Assembly (NCBI GenBank): GCA_945643635.1
Contig: CALZFC010000056.1
Coordinates: forward strand, 2,532,501 to 2,596,500
Direction: 5' to 3'
DNA length: 64,000 nucleotides
Source of the DNA: Allodiplogaster sudhausi
Lineage: Eukaryota > Nematoda > Chromadorea > Rhabditida > Diplogasteridae
Made by a program: the position numbers and the translations under genes. Every line of letters starts with the position of its first letter. The first letter of the stretch is position 1. Positions 60,746-64,000 of this stretch are shown here, one piece after another. The notes under the pieces were generated by a model that worked only from the letters and a program-made list of their open reading frames with translations, had not been told where the DNA came from and ran no database searches.

Positions 60746-62167
60746 AATCAAAGAGTGATGCGAAGTCGAATGGGGCAGTGGTCGCTGCCCATGACATGCG
60801 GCAGCATCTCCGATTCGTGGACATTCTCTGCGATTCTCTCACTGACCACGAAGTAGTCAAGTCGCCATCCGATGTTCTTCGCCCGAGCATTTCCCATGAA
60901 TGACCAGAAGGTGTAGCCAACCCTCTCCGGATGCAGGTCTCTGGAATCAAGCTAATCACTTGGGTTTAGTAATCATCCTGAAAATCATTTAACAACAAGT
61001 AACATGCAATGTTAGCACAATAGGAACATAATTACTACACCAACACATAAATTAATAATATATGTGCTAATTTTAACTCACATAATATATTCCGTTGTCA
61101 AAATTTTGTAACCGAAAGGTGTCGACGAAGCCGAGACCGAGTAACTTGGTGAAATCTTCTCGTTCCTCATCCGTGAAACCAGCAGTTTTGTTGGCATTCT
61201 CCTTTGGCCGAGCCAGGTCTAAACTGAGAGTGCCATGGTTAATTCGAGAACGATCTTCAAAGGCAGAGATCAACCACTCACCAATTTCCTCGTGGGCGAC
61301 ATTGAGATCCCCAGAGTAGACAACGGGCTTCGTACAGTCGAGTTCCTTGAGCTTGTCCCTCATCAGATTCTCCCACTCTCTGCGTCTCGGCAGATTCACC
61401 AATCCACGGCCGCTGTTAGGGACATAAGCTTCCACGAAGTAGAAAGAAGAATACTCCGCGATTATGACGAGACCCTCTGCATCGAATTCTTCATCCCCAA
61501 TACCCTGAAATCCCATCAGATTTTGTTCCTCTCTTCCATATTACACAATGATAGTACTTTTCCGTTACAACAAAATAATCAGGAGTAAGAGAAAATAAAT
61601 TAATAAAGAAAAACCTTGGTAACTTTCAAAGGCTTGATTCGACTGAGAAGGGCAACTCCAGCATATCCGCCTTTCTTGACAGTCGCCGGGTAGAGAATGG
61701 AATGGTGGTCAGGGAATGCGTCAGTCAACTCGGCCGGCAATTCGAGGCACTTCGTCTCATTAAGGAAGATGAGATCTGCATCTTCTTCTACGATAGATTC
61801 ATGGCCCTTCTTCTGGAAAGAAGAGAATAGAACAAGAATCTAACAGAGCAGTATGTCGGAACTGCTTAAAAAGAAAAGTAATCATGTACTGTACACGAGC
61901 TTAGAAAGGCTTTCAAATTGATAATGAGATAAAGATAACTAAAGAGAACCTTGGACCATGCGCGTGCCCCGGCCACGTTCCAAGTAACCATTTTGTATTC
62001 TCGAGGACTGGACATCACATCCTCTTCTTTCTTCTCCTTCTTCCTTGAAGCTCTTTCGAAAACAGGAGCGAGTTTCTGCAATGCTAAATATGTTTTAATG
62101 TTGAATGCATGAACGAGCTGAGGTGTAGGAGGGGAAATATCCTAACCTGACGCTTCGCTACCGACAT
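60746..62167 (-). CDS. exo-3: AP endonuclease (APEX1/ExoIII family)
   Basis: The enzyme cleaves abasic sites in base-excision repair, in the nucleus and probably mitochondria. Exons (sense order): 62,147-62,167 (MSVAKRQ); 61,950-62,075; 61,615-61,812; 61,282-61,504; 61,082-61,218; 60,746-60,951. All joins keep frame. Visible motifs are TWNVAGARAWSK, LIFLNETKC (metal-binding Glu), KGGYAGVALLSRIKPLKV, GIGDEEFDAEG, SGDLNVAHEE (active-site Asp and Asn), NAGFT-like KTAGFTDEERE, NIGWRLDYF and MGSDHCPIRL (catalytic Asp-His). All key residues are present, so the enzyme should be active. The basic KKEKKEE stretch near the N-terminus may act in nuclear import. The intron 61,219-61,281 is 63 nt and open in frame. 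Confidence 0.95.
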
Positions 62168-62547
62168 TCTTGGCAGCTTAGTGAAGGGAGATACACGGGT
62201 GAGCAAAATCGTCGGAACCTCCACAAGAGTATGTCTTCCTTCAAATAATACTCCTTGCAAATAGAAAGAATCGAAGAAGAAAAATGACAAGTCATGTCGG
62301 CGAAAAAAAACATGCTTCATAGAAGACAATAACAACAAGTAAGGTACTGAAATGGCGCGAACGTGAGGGACGAGGAGCCAAATCCAGCGGAGCCGGCCAC
62401 GATTTAGACAGTTTATTGGTGTGATTTGAAAATTGTTCTACACTAAAAGCGACTTCAAACTACAATTGACCTTTAAGAAGGGTTCTATTCAATTTACGTT
62501 TCTGCTCATTACGGGAATGTTTCACTGACTGCTCGTATTACTTACCA
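62168..62547. promoter_or_regulatory. Divergent intergenic region between exo-3 and the SLC25A42-like gene
   Basis: The 380 bp between opposite-facing start codons must hold both promoters or leaders. No specific element was recognised. The EXO-3 frame stays open upstream of its ATG for about 170 nt, but that extension does not resemble the family. Confidence 0.45.
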
Positions 62548-64000
62548 ATGGAGGGGTCTGAAGGATCTTCAGCTGAAGCTAAGGTCGGCTTATCTTTTTA
62601 ATCCTTACTGTTTCTAGGTATTCTATTAAGTTAAAAATATAAGCTAGATCATAATAGGACTTTAATAATTGTTTTCCCATTATAAATGACTGGAGTTATT
62701 TCCATTTTCCAGATTTGTTGTGTAGCAGATGCTGGCCAACTTTGGCGTTTCACTGCTGTGAAATTGACGAAGATTTAGGTGTCAGATGCCACTCCGCGAA
62801 TCCTTCCTCCTCTGCTGGCCGGGGCCGTGTCTGGAGCTGTCGCCAAGACTGTCATTGCACCTCTTGATCGGACCAAAATCAACTTTCAGGGTCATTTGCA
62901 CTGCTCTTCTGTATTCTTTTTCTCGATCTTGGAAGATTGTGTTTGTCTTCACTTTTCATCATTATTATACTATTCTGCCTTTTTAATGAGAGTAATATGG
63001 TAATCTTTCCAGAAATATTGTTGTGTCGGAGGATACCTGATATGATGATGATATGAGGATATATGATGCAATCTTCATTTTTCTTTTTTTTTCAGTTTCC
63101 CGTACAAAGCGATACTCGTTCAAAGCAGCGCTGAGATTCGTTCGGACAACTTACAAGACCGAAGGATTTTGTGCATTGTTTCGGGGGAACTCTGCCACAT
63201 TGGCTCGCGTTGTTCCCTACGCAGCAATTCAGTTCGCAACCCACGAGAGATACAAGCATCTCCTGCAAGTCGACTGCAATGGGCAAGCTCATTCTCACTT
63301 ATCACTGAAATATCAACAGAAAATTATTCATTGTTGGATATTTGGACACACTGCGTGAGTTTAACTTTAATTCGCCACGGAATGGAGTATGTATGCTAAC
63401 AAGACTGCCGTTGTTCGCAGTGGTGAATATTAATAGAAACGCTATTATCATTTAACTGTGATTGTGCTGTTTAAATGGCATAGTAAGTTGAAGAACGAGA
63501 ACACCTGGACGGAGGTACCTGGCAGGTTCTCTCGCTGCACTCACAGCCACGGTCCTGACTTATCCACTCGATACGGCGAAAGCTCGTCTTTCCGTCTCGC
63601 AGAAGTCTCAGTTCTCCGGTGTCAGCGATGTCTTCATTAAGGCATACCGGTTAGAAACTTCTCTATTTCAAAGTCATTTTGGGAACCAATGTTAAAGAGC
63701 TCTCATTGGGCATATGCCTTTATTCATACTAGTGCTAGCATGCCGGTTTTTTCTTTAATTAAAAAAAAGAAATTATTATAAAAAAAGCTCAACGAACTGT
63801 TTATTTAGTTCCTAGTGGACCTGTCTCTTGCAGTATGTTTTGTTTCGAAATTCAGGAATTTTATAAGAATGTGCATGAGTTGTTTTTCCTTGACTGGCTG
63901 CGCTTAGTGTTGTGGTTGATTCTAGCGAAGGCGCGGCGTTGTCTCTGTACCGAGGGATGTGGCCGACCCTCGCCGGAGTCATTCCATACGCTGGCTCTTC
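62548..64000 (+). CDS. slc-25A42: Mitochondrial carrier, SLC25A42-like (partial, runs off the window)
   Basis: SLC25A42 carries coenzyme A and adenine nucleotides across the mitochondrial inner membrane. Exons: 62,548-62,583 ([12 protein letters not shown]); 62,779-62,890 ([20 protein letters not shown]); 63,096-63,354 ([32 protein letters not shown]); about 63,488-63,649 ([19 protein letters not shown]); and from 63,926 ([18 protein letters not shown]). Carrier signature motifs PLDRTK and PLDTAK are present, followed by the usual RG and PYA segments of repeats one and two. The third repeat must lie beyond the window. The end of exon 3 is chosen because GC|GTGAGT is in phase with the next exon; the linker it gives is longer than usual. 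Confidence 0.88.

Overview
The window is nuclear DNA from a nematode. Genes are split by many introns, some as short as 38-63 nt. One gene encodes a ground-like (GRL) domain, a family known from nematodes, and the other recognisable genes have C. elegans counterparts (tns-1, afd-1, adr-1, ztf-11, exo-3). The species cannot be named from the sequence. The introns carry an unusual load of (GA/CT)n microsatellites, so most long open frames rich in Ser/Leu or Arg/Glu are repeat artefacts. All calls rest on reading translations and splice signals by eye; no search was run.

Layout. (1) 496-18,358, minus: a tensin gene, with a PTEN-like phosphatase/C2 module at the 5' end, a long low-complexity middle and SH2-PTB domains at the 3' end. 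Its introns hold two TA-flanked, TIR-only elements (9,220-9,624 and 15,968-16,940). (2) 20,319-28,214: a 7.9 kb DNA transposon with ~1.13 kb near-identical terminal inverted repeats and a multi-exon transposase-like gene ending in a C2H2 finger. It also holds a small antisense open frame. The transposase frame is broken by an 8-bp tandem duplication. (3) 29,982-33,575, plus: a secreted Gly/Pro/Ala-rich GRL protein. (4) 34,801-42,182, minus: afadin (RA-RA-FHA-DIL-PDZ). (5) 42,486-51,166, plus: an ADAR-family protein with three dsRNA-binding domains and a deaminase domain that lacks the catalytic Glu and the zinc cysteines. (6) 51,579-53,499, plus: a MYT1-type CCHHC zinc-finger factor. (7) 57,720-60,226, plus: a SMYD SET/MYND protein. 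(8) 60,746-62,167, minus: the AP endonuclease EXO-3/APEX1. (9) 62,548-end, plus: a mitochondrial carrier of the SLC25A42 type, cut by the window edge.

Tensin and afadin both link membrane receptors to actin at adhesion sites, but nothing shows they are co-regulated. afd-1/adr-1 and exo-3/slc-25A42 are divergent pairs separated by about 300-380 bp and could share promoter regions. The strongest observations are the long-TIR transposon and its odd flanks, the editing-dead ADAR with a strong hairpin in its own intron, and the tendency of CT microsatellites to sit on the sense strand just before 3' splice sites.
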